This document shows, one piece after another, positions 16,834 to 24,854 of a stretch of DNA of 64,000 nt (within the stretch, counting starts at the first letter, position 1; each line of letters opens with the position of its first letter). The stretch is taken from contig OZ271856.1 in NCBI GenBank assembly GCA_965601975.1, positions 1,116,001 to 1,180,000 on the forward strand, read 5' to 3'. Origin of the DNA: JANQIO01 sp965601975 (GTDB lineage Bacteria > Pseudomonadota > Gammaproteobacteria > Pseudomonadales > Halieaceae). A model generated the notes under the pieces. The model saw nothing but the letters and a program-made list of their open reading frames with translations, was not told the DNA's origin and made no database searches. Both the position numbers and the translations under genes were made by a program.

Positions 16834-19203
16834 GTGGCAACGCTGACAAGGGCAGTGATGGGGTGCGTCGCGCTGGCGACGGTCGTGCTGTTGCCGGAAA
16901 CGGCCCGCGCCAACTGTGTGGCGAGCGAGGGCAGCCCGACCCTGATCGAGGCAGATGACGTTACCGTCACCTGCAATACCGAGGAGCCCAACCCGTTCAC
17001 CAGCGGCATTGGCAGCGAAGCCACCAATACCAACCTCGAAGTCGATATCGCGACCGATGCCGCGATCAATACATCAGGCGTCGGTGTCAGCCTCGACAGC
17101 GGCGGCTCGCTCAGTAACAGCGGCACGGTGACGGCGACCGGCACCGCCGTGTCGGTGTCTGATGCCCTGGGCAGCGTCACCCCGGATATCGATAATGACG
17201 GCAGCCTGGTCAGCTCCGAGGGAGCCGGCATCGATATCGCAACCGGCTTCGCTGATGCCAGCATCGACAACACCGGTTCCATACAGGCCGGCACCCTCGG
17301 TGTTCGCATGGGAACCGGGCGCCTCGACAACAGCGGCACCATCGACGCCACCAGCGCTACCGGGACGGCAGTTGAATCGGCAGCCACTGCTACCGTCACC
17401 AACTCGGGCACGATTACCAGCTCCGGTGCCGGCCTGCGCCTGGGCGCGAGCAGTACCGTCGACAACTCGGGCGAGATTACTGCCAGCGGGAACGCGGTCG
17501 ACCTGTCCGCCGGGAGTACGCTGACCAATACCGGCTCCATTACCTCCAGTGGCGGTATAGCCCTGACTGCCGGCGGCAATGCCAGTCTGGTGAACAGCGG
17601 CAGCCTGTCGGGCAGCGAAACCGCTGTATCTCTCACTGGCGGCAACAATACGCTCACCCTCAACACCGGCACCAGCGTGAGCGGTGCCATTCGTTCGGTA
17701 TTGGGTCCCACCCCAGGCATTGCCGACAGCCTGGTGCTGGAGGGACAGGGCAGCCTGGATAACACTATTGAGGGCTTCGGCAGCCTGACCATGCGCGGTG
17801 AATCCTGGAGACTGGGCGGCGACGTCAGCGCAGCCCAGGTCAATATCGAATCCGGCTCGCTCACCATCAACGGCATTCTCAGCACCGGGAACCCGGGCAG
17901 CGCCGGCCAGGTTGCGCTCAGCCAGGGCACGCTGGCGGGCACAGGCCGGATAGTCGCCGACGTCGACAACAGCAGCGGCACTGTTGCCGCCGGCGACAGT
18001 GTCGGCACCCTCACCATCGACGGCAATTACGCCCAGGGCGGCAGCGGTCGGCTGCGCGTTGCCAGTAGCCCCGGCAGCGGCGTCGGCCTGCTGCAGGTAA
18101 CCGGTACCGCGACGCTGGCCGGGACCGTTGAGATCCAGGCGGGCTCCGATGGGATCTATGAATTCCTCACTGCCGATGGCGGCATCGACGGCGAGTTCGA
18201 CGAGCTGGTAGTCGACGGCCGCGCCCTGGTGACGCTGATACCCTCGGGAAACTCCCTGAGCTTTGTACGCGCCAGCACCACGGTGGAAGACAACATGGTC
18301 TTTGCGGCCATTGATGCCGCGGTGCTGACCCTGGACGGGCTGCAGACCGGCGGGCGCTCGGCGGGTGAGAGCGGCCTCTGGATCAAGCCGGTGGGCCACT
18401 GGGGAGACAAGGAAGAAGAAGAGGGAGTCCCCGGCGGTGACTTCTGGATCTACGGGGCGATGGGCGGCTTCGACTGGAGTTTCGCCAACGACCGTGTCCG
18501 GGTCGGCGCCGGCGGCGGCTATACCACCACGGACCTGGATATCGACGACGGTGGCGAGGGGGAGGCCGACAATACGGTGTACGGGGCCTACCTGGAATAC
18601 GTTACGGAACGCTTTCACGGCAGCCTGACCATCAGCGGCGGCTCCAATGAGTTCGAACACGAGCGCAGCATCTTTGTGAATGAGGTGCGCAACACCGCGG
18701 AGGCGGACTACGACGGCGATACGCTGGCGCTGCGGCTCGCCATCGGCGGCAATATGCCGCTGGAAGGTGCGTGGGGCGACAACTGGCTGTTCGAGCCAGA
18801 ACTGCGCGCAGATTACATCGTGCTGGATATCGACCCCTATATAGAAGATGGCGGTACGGGCCTGGAGGTTGAAGCCACGGACGATATCGAGGCCGCTGAA
18901 TTCGGCGGCCTGTTCCACGTGCGCCGCACCAACACCCGGGGCCTTGGCGTCGCGCCGCGTCTGCACATCGGCGTGGTTCATCGCATTGCCATCGACGACC
19001 GGGAGTGGTCCGCCGTGGATGCAGCCTCGGGTGTGTCGCTGCTGTTGCCGGGTGACGACGAGGATTCGACCTACTTCCGCTTCGGCGTCGGCGGTGACTT
19101 CGACCTGGGACAGCGCTGGCGCGGCTACGTCGACTACCTCGGTGAAGTGGGGGACGGTGGCCAGGGGCACTCCCTGGTGGCGGGCATAAAACTGAGGTTC
19201 TGA
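16834..19203 (+). CDS. Type V autotransporter with repetitive adhesin-like passenger
   Basis: 789 residues from GTG at 16834, preceded by AGGGAG; this start gives a good signal peptide ending at ARA before Asn-Cys (about residue 26). The passenger (about 27-500) is a run of short repeats of the form DNSGTIT / TNSGSIT with Ser/Thr/Gly-rich turns, typical of right-handed beta-helix passengers; I see no protease triad. The C-terminal ~275 residues form an autotransporter beta-barrel (from GLWIKPVGHWGD near 512) ending in ...KLRF, the terminal Phe needed for BAM recognition. Probably an adhesin or surface-exposed protein. Low cysteine content: only two Cys near the mature N-terminus. Confidence 0.88.
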   Translation: MATLTRAVMGCVALATVVLLPETARANCVASEGSPTLIEADDVTVTCNTEEPNPFTSGIGSEATNTNLEVDIATDAAINTSGVGVSLDSGGSLSNSGTVTATGTAVSVSDALGSVTPDIDNDGSLVSSEGAGIDIATGFADASIDNTGSIQAGTLGVRMGTGRLDNSGTIDATSATGTAVESAATATVTNSGTITSSGAGLRLGASSTVDNSGEITASGNAVDLSAGSTLTNTGSITSSGGIALTAGGNASLVNSGSLSGSETAVSLTGGNNTLTLNTGTSVSGAIRSVLGPTPGIADSLVLEGQGSLDNTIEGFGSLTMRGESWRLGGDVSAAQVNIESGSLTINGILSTGNPGSAGQVALSQGTLAGTGRIVADVDNSSGTVAAGDSVGTLTIDGNYAQGGSGRLRVASSPGSGVGLLQVTGTATLAGTVEIQAGSDGIYEFLTADGGIDGEFDELVVDGRALVTLIPSGNSLSFVRASTTVEDNMVFAAIDAAVLTLDGLQTGGRSAGESGLWIKPVGHWGDKEEEEGVPGGDFWIYGAMGGFDWSFANDRVRVGAGGGYTTTDLDIDDGGEGEADNTVYGAYLEYVTERFHGSLTISGGSNEFEHERSIFVNEVRNTAEADYDGDTLALRLAIGGNMPLEGAWGDNWLFEPELRADYIVLDIDPYIEDGGTGLEVEATDDIEAAEFGGLFHVRRTNTRGLGVAPRLHIGVVHRIAIDDREWSAVDAASGVSLLLPGDDEDSTYFRFGVGGDFDLGQRWRGYVDYLGEVGDGGQGHSLVAGIKLRF

Positions 19204-19274
19204 TGATCTAGCGCGGTTTTTTCACCGGGGTGTGGCAGTATCCTTTCGGGAACTGCCGCAATCGACGCTGCCTG

Positions 19275-20519
19275 ATGGAACTGTTCTACATCCTGCTCGT
19301 GCTTCTCGTGCTGACTCGCGCCTTTGGTGAACTGGCCGAGCAGCTGCACCAGCCGGCCCTGGTCGGGGAACTGGTGGCGGGTATCACCCTGGGTGCGCTG
19401 GTGGCGTCATCTCCCGATTCCTTTCCCGGCCTGAATGACCTGCACAGCAACCCGGTATTCGAATCCATTACCGACCTCGGCATGTTCTTCCTGATGCTCT
19501 ATGCCGGTGTGGAGATGCAGCCCCACAAGATCCTCAAGCACTCCCAGGGCTCACTGGCGGTCGCCCTGGGGGGGATGCTGGTGCCGCTGGCGCTGGGCGT
19601 GGGTCTGGGCTGGGTGTTCCTGCCCGAGTCTGAGCTGCGCGGTGCCCAGTGCCTGTTCCTGGGTGTCGCACTGGCCATCACCGCCGTGCCGGCCACGGTC
19701 CGTATTCTCACCGACCTGGGTCAGCTCAACAGCGTGGTCGGGCAGACCATCGTCTCGGCCGCGGTCTTTGATGATTTGCTGAGCCTCGTCCTGTTGACCT
19801 GGATGACCGGCGTCATCGTGGCCGACACGCCGCCCGGGATGGGTGAGTTCCTGCTGCTGTCCGGCAAGATCCTGCTGTTTTTTGCCATCACCGCCTTTGG
19901 CGGCAGGATCATCTTTCCCTGGGGCGGGCGCTCCATGCATCGCCTGAAAGTCAATGAGATGGAGATGAGCGCGGTGCTGGTCGGCGCCTTCGCCTTCGCC
20001 GTGCTGGCCGAGGTCCTGGGGCTGCATTTCATTGTCGGCGCCTTCATGGCAGGCCTGTTCTTCGGTCGCAGCACGATCTCCGAGGAGAGCTATGAGCGGG
20101 TCCAGCAAACCCTGTCGGGCATGACCTTCGGTTTCCTGGCGCCGATATTTTTCGCCTCTATCGGCCTGCAAATGCACTTCTCGCCAATTGTTGAAGCACC
20201 GGTGTTCCTCATCGCGCTGACACTGTGCGCCTTTGCCGGCAAGATTCTTGGAGCGGGTGTCGGGGCGCGCGCCATCGGCTTCACGCGTTCCGAGTCCGCG
20301 GCCATCGGCATTGGTATGAGCCCCCGCGGCGCGGTGGAACTCGTGATCGCCGGCATCGCTCTCGAGGCCGGGCTGTTTGACGGCGGGACCGGCGTGGTGG
20401 TGCACCTGTTCTCGGCGATCGTCTTCATGTCGGTCATCACCACGGTGGTCAGTCCCATCATGCTGGCGTGGGTTTTCCGGAGTCGGGCTGCCCAGGTCCC
20501 GGGACAGCTGCCCAAGTAA
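19275..20519 (+). CDS. Monovalent cation:proton antiporter, CPA2/KefB type
   Basis: 414 residues starting at MELFYILL; an upstream open stretch is poorly protein-like. Polytopic inner-membrane protein of about 11-12 helices matching the Na/H exchanger (CPA2) domain: QPALVGELVAGITLG at the N-terminus, the AVFDDLLSLVLL segment with paired acidic residues in the position of the ion-binding Asp pair, HFIVGAFMAGLFFGR, and GMSPRGAVELVIA near the C-terminus. No TrkA-N/RCK regulatory domain follows, so regulation by nucleotides is unlikely. Exchanges Na+ or K+ for H+. Followed by small methyltransferase gene. Confidence 0.9.
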   Translation: MELFYILLVLLVLTRAFGELAEQLHQPALVGELVAGITLGALVASSPDSFPGLNDLHSNPVFESITDLGMFFLMLYAGVEMQPHKILKHSQGSLAVALGGMLVPLALGVGLGWVFLPESELRGAQCLFLGVALAITAVPATVRILTDLGQLNSVVGQTIVSAAVFDDLLSLVLLTWMTGVIVADTPPGMGEFLLLSGKILLFFAITAFGGRIIFPWGGRSMHRLKVNEMEMSAVLVGAFAFAVLAEVLGLHFIVGAFMAGLFFGRSTISEESYERVQQTLSGMTFGFLAPIFFASIGLQMHFSPIVEAPVFLIALTLCAFAGKILGAGVGARAIGFTRSESAAIGIGMSPRGAVELVIAGIALEAGLFDGGTGVVVHLFSAIVFMSVITTVVSPIMLAWVFRSRAAQVPGQLPK

Positions 20520-20588
20520 CAACGGGTGACTTGCTCTCTCCTGCTGAATTCTTCAGGCTAGCCGTCTTTGGACTGGAGGGGAGCGGTC

Positions 20589-21182
20589 TTGAGAAGTTCC
20601 ATTCGCGACTTCGTGGAAATCTGTGCCGACCAGCTGTCGCCCGCGGGGCCGATTGTTGAATTCGGCGCCCTGCAGGTGACGGAGAGCCCGGAAGAAGACC
20701 TGCGCCCGCTGTTCGAAGGCCTGGAGTACATCGGCAGCGACCTTCGAGAGGGCCCCGGGGTGGACCGGGTGCTGGACCTTCACGATATCGACCTGGCCGA
20801 CGACTCCGTGGGCTGGGTGGTCTGCGTGGATACGCTGGAGCACGTCGAGTACCCGCGCGAGGCGCTGCGGGAGATGCACCGCGTGCTCAGGCCCGGCGGC
20901 GTGCTGGTGCTAACCTCGGTCTTCGATTTCCCGATTCACAATTATCCCCACGATTTCTGGCGATTCACGCCAGAGGGCTTCCGGTCCCTGTTCAAGCCCT
21001 TCCAGACCCGCTTTGTCGGCAGTTTTGGAAAGTCGGAGGAGTCGCCCCAGTCGGTGGTCGGGGTGGGTATCAAGGACCGGGAACTGGAACTGCCGGCGGA
21101 ATTCCTCGAGGCCTACCAGAAGTGGTCGCACTGGAATTCCGCGGTATGCCGCAAGCTCAATGAAGGTCAGCCGGCTTCCTGA
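20589..21182 (+). CDS. Class I SAM-dependent methyltransferase (Methyltransf_11 type)
   Basis: 197 residues from a TTG start 6 bases after GGAGGGG; a TTG 21 bases upstream is also open. Has the SAM fold elements: motif I replaced by IVEFGALQV, the acidic loop in YIGSDLREGPGVD, DSVGWVVCVDTLEHVEYP and the loop REMHRVLRPGGVLVLTS. The weak glycine motif suggests a divergent enzyme. Substrate unknown. The next small gene starts 2 bases after its stop codon, so they form an operon. Confidence 0.8.
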   Translation: MRSSIRDFVEICADQLSPAGPIVEFGALQVTESPEEDLRPLFEGLEYIGSDLREGPGVDRVLDLHDIDLADDSVGWVVCVDTLEHVEYPREALREMHRVLRPGGVLVLTSVFDFPIHNYPHDFWRFTPEGFRSLFKPFQTRFVGSFGKSEESPQSVVGVGIKDRELELPAEFLEAYQKWSHWNSAVCRKLNEGQPAS

Positions 21183-21184
21183 TC

Positions 21185-21601
21185 ATGCCGGTGGCGATTA
21201 CTCGAAACAAGGATGGTGACGGCATCCTGCTGAGAGCCAATGGTGTGCTGACCGGTGCGGAACTGGTAGAGGAAAACCGGCGCTTCTTTGACGTCGCACT
21301 GGCCCCTGGAGGCGACTTTGGTTGCTATCGATTCTGGTTCTCGGATTACAGCGCGGCGAGGCTCAATGATGTACAGGCCGAGCACATGCAGGTCCTGGGC
21401 GGGATTGCACTGCGCGCCGCGACGGTGAATCCCTCGTTGCTGGTGGCGATCCTGGCGCCCGACAACTATCCCTTCGGAATGGCGCGCATGTGGACGGCTC
21501 TGTCGGATGAGACCGGCTGGCCCGTCGAGGTGTGTCGCCAGCGCGACGACGCGGCTCACTGGCTGGCCCAGCGCCTGGGCGGTGCAGTCTCCCTGGATTG
21601 A
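21185..21601 (+). CDS. Small protein of unknown function, cytoplasmic
   Basis: 138 residues, no signal or membrane segment. Alternating beta/alpha pattern (RNKDGDGILLRANGVLTGAEL ... FWFSDYSAARLN ... SLLVAILAP ... MWTALSDETGWPVEVC) resembles the SpoIIAA/STAS-like single-domain proteins found in many proteobacteria, but I cannot name it. Directly follows the methyltransferase gene and ends 6 bases before the convergent cytochrome-like gene. Confidence 0.7.
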   Translation: MPVAITRNKDGDGILLRANGVLTGAELVEENRRFFDVALAPGGDFGCYRFWFSDYSAARLNDVQAEHMQVLGGIALRAATVNPSLLVAILAPDNYPFGMARMWTALSDETGWPVEVCRQRDDAAHWLAQRLGGAVSLD

Positions 21602-21606
21602 ACGTT

Positions 21607-22656
21607 CTAAAGGGTCCTCAGCCAGGCCTCGAACTCAGCGCGCTGTGCATCCTGGCCGATCCAGCGATTGCCGCCGCCGTGTGAGCGTATTCCCGAAGAC
21701 TTCTCGATGATGTAGTCGACGCCGCGCCGGTTCACCAGGTTGGTGAACATGGCGACGTTTTCCGCCACGTGGTTACTGTTGGAGGTGGGCTGCAGGTCGT
21801 AGGACGAGCCGCGGGAGCCGACGCCGCCGATTCGGTGGCAGCTACCACAGCGGCCCTGCACGATGTTGCTGATGGTTATCGTGTAGACCTCCTCGGGATC
21901 GGGTTCAGGCTCAGGCTCCGGCTCGGGTGCAGGAGTATTCTCCGACACACCCTCCGGGAGCGGGTCTGCAAACAGCTGCAGCGCCAGCTGGGTGATCATC
22001 GCTTCGCTCTCCCCTGCCCGAATTCCCGCGGCGATGGCATCGATGACCGCGAGGTCGCCGATCACCCGGTCCCTGGTATAAAGAGGCGTCCACAGGAATG
22101 TGTCGGCGTAGTCCGCGGTGCCACTGCCGTCGATATCGCCGACCAGCTCGGCGGCGGCCGCGTCCAGCGCGGTTTGAATGCCGTTTGCGTCGAGGCCTGA
22201 CAGGTGGGGTTTCAGGTACTGGTACAGGGCCTCGGTAACGGGGGTAACGGAGTAGGTCGGCGGCTCGATGGCGCTGCCCCGCACCAGTGCGTGAACCGCG
22301 CCAAAGACCTGGGTGGGTGTGCCGTCGGGCACCCCGTCGCGATCGGCGTCGTACTCGAACCCGTCAGACACCGTCACCAGGTACCAGGTGTTTGGGTCTA
22401 CGGCCGCGCCGATATCGACGATCCCGAGTGCCAGCAGGCGGGCCCTGGGCCCCCTTGCGGCAAATACGTCCTCGCCGACCTCGGCGCCGACGGATTCCGG
22501 TGTACTGGTCAGGCTGGCGGTCGACAGCACCGCGCCGGTGCCGACGGTTTCGATGGTGACATTGGCGCCCCCGAGGGGGCCGTCAAGCTGCGCCTGGCCG
22601 CACCCTGTGAGTGCCGTGATGAGCCCGGCTGACAACAGCCATTCCCTGTACTTCAT
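21607..22656 (-). CDS. Lipoprotein with a C-terminal mono-haem CxxCH domain
   Basis: 349 residues from ATG preceded by GGAG. Lipoprotein signal (ITALTGCGQ, Cys near residue 20). Residues ~25-230 form a domain I do not recognise; it contains a DIDGSGTADYAD-type acidic stretch (calcium-loop-like). A Pro-Glu repeat linker (near residue 245-256) leads to a short C-terminal domain with one c-type haem motif, CGSCH near residues 266-270, and a distal Met candidate in NVAMFTN. Looks like an exported lipid-anchored electron-transfer or sensing protein. Haem attachment is inferred from the motif only. No respiratory genes are adjacent. Confidence 0.8.
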   Translation of the reverse strand: MKYREWLLSAGLITALTGCGQAQLDGPLGGANVTIETVGTGAVLSTASLTSTPESVGAEVGEDVFAARGPRARLLALGIVDIGAAVDPNTWYLVTVSDGFEYDADRDGVPDGTPTQVFGAVHALVRGSAIEPPTYSVTPVTEALYQYLKPHLSGLDANGIQTALDAAAAELVGDIDGSGTADYADTFLWTPLYTRDRVIGDLAVIDAIAAGIRAGESEAMITQLALQLFADPLPEGVSENTPAPEPEPEPEPDPEEVYTITISNIVQGRCGSCHRIGGVGSRGSSYDLQPTSNSNHVAENVAMFTNLVNRRGVDYIIEKSSGIRSHGGGNRWIGQDAQRAEFEAWLRTL

Positions 22657-22762
22657 GATCAATCTCCGTGTCTGGACGCACCGTTAGTCGGTGTGTCGGG
22701 CCATAAGGTTCACGGCCATAAGCAATGATTTTTCTACGCGGAAAGGAAAAATCTCGATTGCC

Positions 22763-22793
22763 ACAAGCCCTGTACAGTTTATCCACAGCTTGT
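22763..22793. promoter_or_regulatory. Inverted repeat containing a perfect DnaA-box sequence (copy 1)
   Basis: ACAAGCCCTGT ... ACAGCTTGT form imperfect arms around TTATCCACA (22779-22787), identical to the DnaA-box consensus. Whether DnaA binds is unknown; the match may be incidental to the hairpin. Confidence 0.4.
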
Positions 22794-23214
22794 TGGCTGG
22801 AAGGTCTGCCGGAAAGGTGTAATCTGTGTCCACGGCTGCGGGATAGCGCATCTCGCGAAAGCCAGGCCCCGATTGGCCGGGGTTGGGACCACACGCCAGA
22901 AGTGGTCAACGGGCAGGAAAGGCTGCCGCGCCAATGCGCCCGCGAGGGTGGCGGAGGCTAGCTGGGTAACTCCTGGGAGGTGCCTGGGAGGGAGCTGGAA
23001 CTGACCGAACTCGTATCGGCGATTACCGGAACGCCATTGCGGGTGGACGTTGCCAAGCGTCACAAAACAACGGGGGCCCCGACCCCCAGGCCGGTATAAG
23101 TTGCGAAGGTTGGTGCGCTTGCGTGCCGCTGGAGCAGCCGAAGGCCGAGCCAGCCGACAAGGCGGTCCGAACGTGTCAAAGCGGGAGGTCCCTGAGGAGG
23201 CGGGCTGAACAAGG

Positions 23215-23254
23215 GGGGATGAAGTCCTTGGATTTCATCCCCTTTTATTTTTTT
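23215..23254 (+). terminator. Intrinsic terminator ending repeat copy 1
   Basis: GGGGATGAAGTC / GGATTTCATCCCC pair over 12 bp with a 4-base loop (CTTG), followed by TTTTATTTTTTT. Confidence 0.8.
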
Positions 23255-23479
23255 CGCCACTTTGCTCGCAACGATATCCACTACAAACCCCATCGCGACA
23301 CCCACTAAAGACTTCCCTGCACGATCGCCCACGATCTATCTACCTGGCTGGCCGCACGGCTGCAGCCGGCCCGGCCCATCCAGCTGCCGACGGGTCGCAG
23401 GGATCACGCCACCAGGCTTTCACCGGCGGATCACTACTAAAGCAAGAAACCTGCGCCAGGGTGAAAATACTCGCAAGTA
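23255..23479. other. Spacer between the two repeat copies
   Basis: 225 bases without a convincing gene; not shared with the sequence flanking copy 2 apart from weak similarity just after each terminator. Confidence 0.5.
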
Positions 23480-23481
23480 CC

Positions 23482-23512
23482 ACAAGCTGTAGACAAGTTA
23501 TCCACAGCTTGT
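23482..23512. promoter_or_regulatory. Near-perfect inverted repeat containing a DnaA-box sequence (copy 2)
   Basis: ACAAGCTGT and ACAGCTTGT are perfect 9-bp arms; the inside is itself nearly palindromic and holds TTATCCACA (23498-23506). Confidence 0.45.
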
Positions 23513-23935
23513 TGGCTGGCAGCTTCGGGGGGAAGTAGTAATCTGAAATCACGGCTGCGGGATAGCGCATCTCGCAAAAGCCAGGCCCCGATTGGCCGGG
23601 GTTGGGACCACACGCCAGGAGTGGTCAACGGGCAGGGAAAGCTGCCGCGCCGTCGGGCCCGCAAGGGCAGCGGGGGCTACCGGGAAGCTCTTCGGGGTGG
23701 ATCGGGAAGGCAGAGGGAACTGTTCGAACTCGTATCGGCGATTACCGGAACGCCATTGCGGGTGGACGTTGCCAAGCGTCACAAAAAAACGGGGGCATTG
23801 ACCTCCAGGCCGGTATAAGTTGGGAAGCATGGCGCGCTTGCGCGTCGGTGGAACAGCCGAAGGCCGAGCCAGCCGGGCGAAGCGGTGGACGCGTGTCAAA
23901 GCGCTGAAGCGGCGGAGGCGGCGGGCTGAACGAAG

Positions 23936-23974
23936 GGGGATGAAGTCTTTGGATTTCATCCCCTTTTACTTTTT
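23936..23974 (+). terminator. Intrinsic terminator ending repeat copy 2
   Basis: Same 12-bp stem as in copy 1 with loop TTTG, followed by TTTTACTTTTT. Confidence 0.8.
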
Positions 23975-24121
23975 CCCGACAATTTTTCCCACCGTTCACT
24001 ACCTCTCGCGCCAGTGCGCTGTCTGCGGCTGTCGAGCGCGTCACAGAACCCGCGGCCCCTGTGCACTCTGCGGCCAATATTCAGTATGCTTGGCAGATCG
24101 GAGCCGGCGAGGACAGTTCCC

Positions 24122-24847
24122 GTGCCATCCATCAGCGAGCTTTTCGATGAGTATCCCTATTCCCGCGTCGTCCTGATCGTGGTACTGGTCGTCGGGCTGG
24201 TGACCGTTCGCTCCTGCCAACTGGACAATGCCGAAGACCGCATGCTCAATGCCTGGGAAGACGCGGTCGGCGAGCGCAAGGCTAATGTGGAGCGCTCCCT
24301 GGATACCCTGGAGATCCTGGACCCTGCGCTTATGACCTGTGTGCGGCGAGCCGCCATGGATCGCGCCGCAATACACCCCAATAGCACCGGCGGCATCGAT
24401 GATGTGCGCGAACTCCGGCTGCTGTACTGCCCCAATGCGGATATCTATAGCCTCGACGGCATCGACGAACTCAACAACCTGACGTTTCTCGATGTGGGGA
24501 GGAACCGCATTCGGTCCGTACAGCCGCTCAAGGACCACCCTACCCTGAAGGCACTGCACCTCAGCGATAACCCGGTGGAAGACCTGCGCCTGGTGCGCAC
24601 GATGCCCGCCTTGAAGGAAATCTATCTGCCGAATCAGCCGGACGTGCGCTGCAAGGACATTGAGCAGTGGGTGGAAGGGCTGAAGAGCAACCTGAAGTCC
24701 ATTCGCTGCCAGCGGCCAGAGGGGACGGCGATTGCCTCCAACCGGCCAAGCACGTCACGGCGCGAAGAGGAGAAGCGCTCCAACACGCTTTCGGACAGGG
24801 AGCACGATGAGCTGCTCCGCTACGAGCAGAGCTATCGCGGCCGGTAA
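24122..24847 (+). CDS. Membrane-anchored leucine-rich-repeat protein
   Basis: 241 residues from GTG at 24122 (GAGGA ten bases upstream); an in-frame ATG at 24086 is an alternative. One transmembrane helix at about residues 14-33 (VVLIVVLVVGLVTV) followed by an exported region. About residues 95-190 hold four to five leucine-rich repeats (LRLLYCPN, LNNLTFLDVGRNRI, LKALHLSDNPV, LKEIYLPNQ) flanked by a Cys pair near the end (RCKDIEQW, IRCQRP). The C-terminus is charged and probably disordered. Role unknown; LRRs usually bind protein partners. The pilin-like gene starts 7 bases downstream. Confidence 0.75.
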   Translation: MPSISELFDEYPYSRVVLIVVLVVGLVTVRSCQLDNAEDRMLNAWEDAVGERKANVERSLDTLEILDPALMTCVRRAAMDRAAIHPNSTGGIDDVRELRLLYCPNADIYSLDGIDELNNLTFLDVGRNRIRSVQPLKDHPTLKALHLSDNPVEDLRLVRTMPALKEIYLPNQPDVRCKDIEQWVEGLKSNLKSIRCQRPEGTAIASNRPSTSRREEEKRSNTLSDREHDELLRYEQSYRGR

Positions 24848-24854
24848 TCGCAGC

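Larger units (their letters stand above)
22761..23254 (+). ncRNA. Candidate structured non-coding RNA, repeat copy 1
   Basis: First of two ~495-bp copies in a 1.46-kb gap without a clear gene. Elements in order: a hairpin around TTATCCACA (22763-22793); a stem GCGGGAT / ATCTCGC (22838-22856); CCCCG / CGGGG; GACCAC / GTGGTC; GGCAG / CTGCC; a GCCC-GCGA-GGGT stem closed by a GNRA loop; a variable ~70-base part; AACG-CCA / TGG-CGTT; and a 12-bp hairpin with T-run at the right end. The T-run shows the likely sense is the plus strand. Identity to copy 2 is high at the stems and low in the central part. Not recognised as RNase P, tmRNA, 6S or a group I/II intron by eye. Confidence 0.55.
23480..23974 (+). 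ncRNA. Candidate structured non-coding RNA, repeat copy 2
   Basis: Second copy, same order of elements and nearly the same length (495 against 494 bases). The GNRA-capped stem reads GCCC-GCAA-GGGC here against GCCC-GCGA-GGGT in copy 1, keeping pairing through a G-C to G-U change; the GGCAG / CTGCC stem is kept although its loop is rearranged. The block CTCGTATCGGCGATTACCGG and the block CAGCCGAAGGCCGAGCCAGC are identical in both copies, as expected for structural or binding cores. A minus-strand frame is also open through most of both copies, so a protein cannot be fully excluded. Confidence 0.55.

Noticed and set aside
17074..19170. 698-codon open frame antisense to the autotransporter
   Set aside because: Explained by the repetitive Ser/Gly codons of the sense strand; no domain recognised.
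22779..23506. Chromosomal replication origin
   Set aside because: Only two DnaA-box matches, no AT-rich unwinding region and no dnaA, dnaN or gidA nearby.
22761..23974. RNase P RNA, tmRNA, 6S RNA or group I/II intron
   Set aside because: None of the conserved cores of these RNAs is visible, and two nearby copies would be unusual.
22761..23974. Complete insertion sequence
   Set aside because: No transposase reading frame and no clear target-site duplication; a non-autonomous element remains possible.
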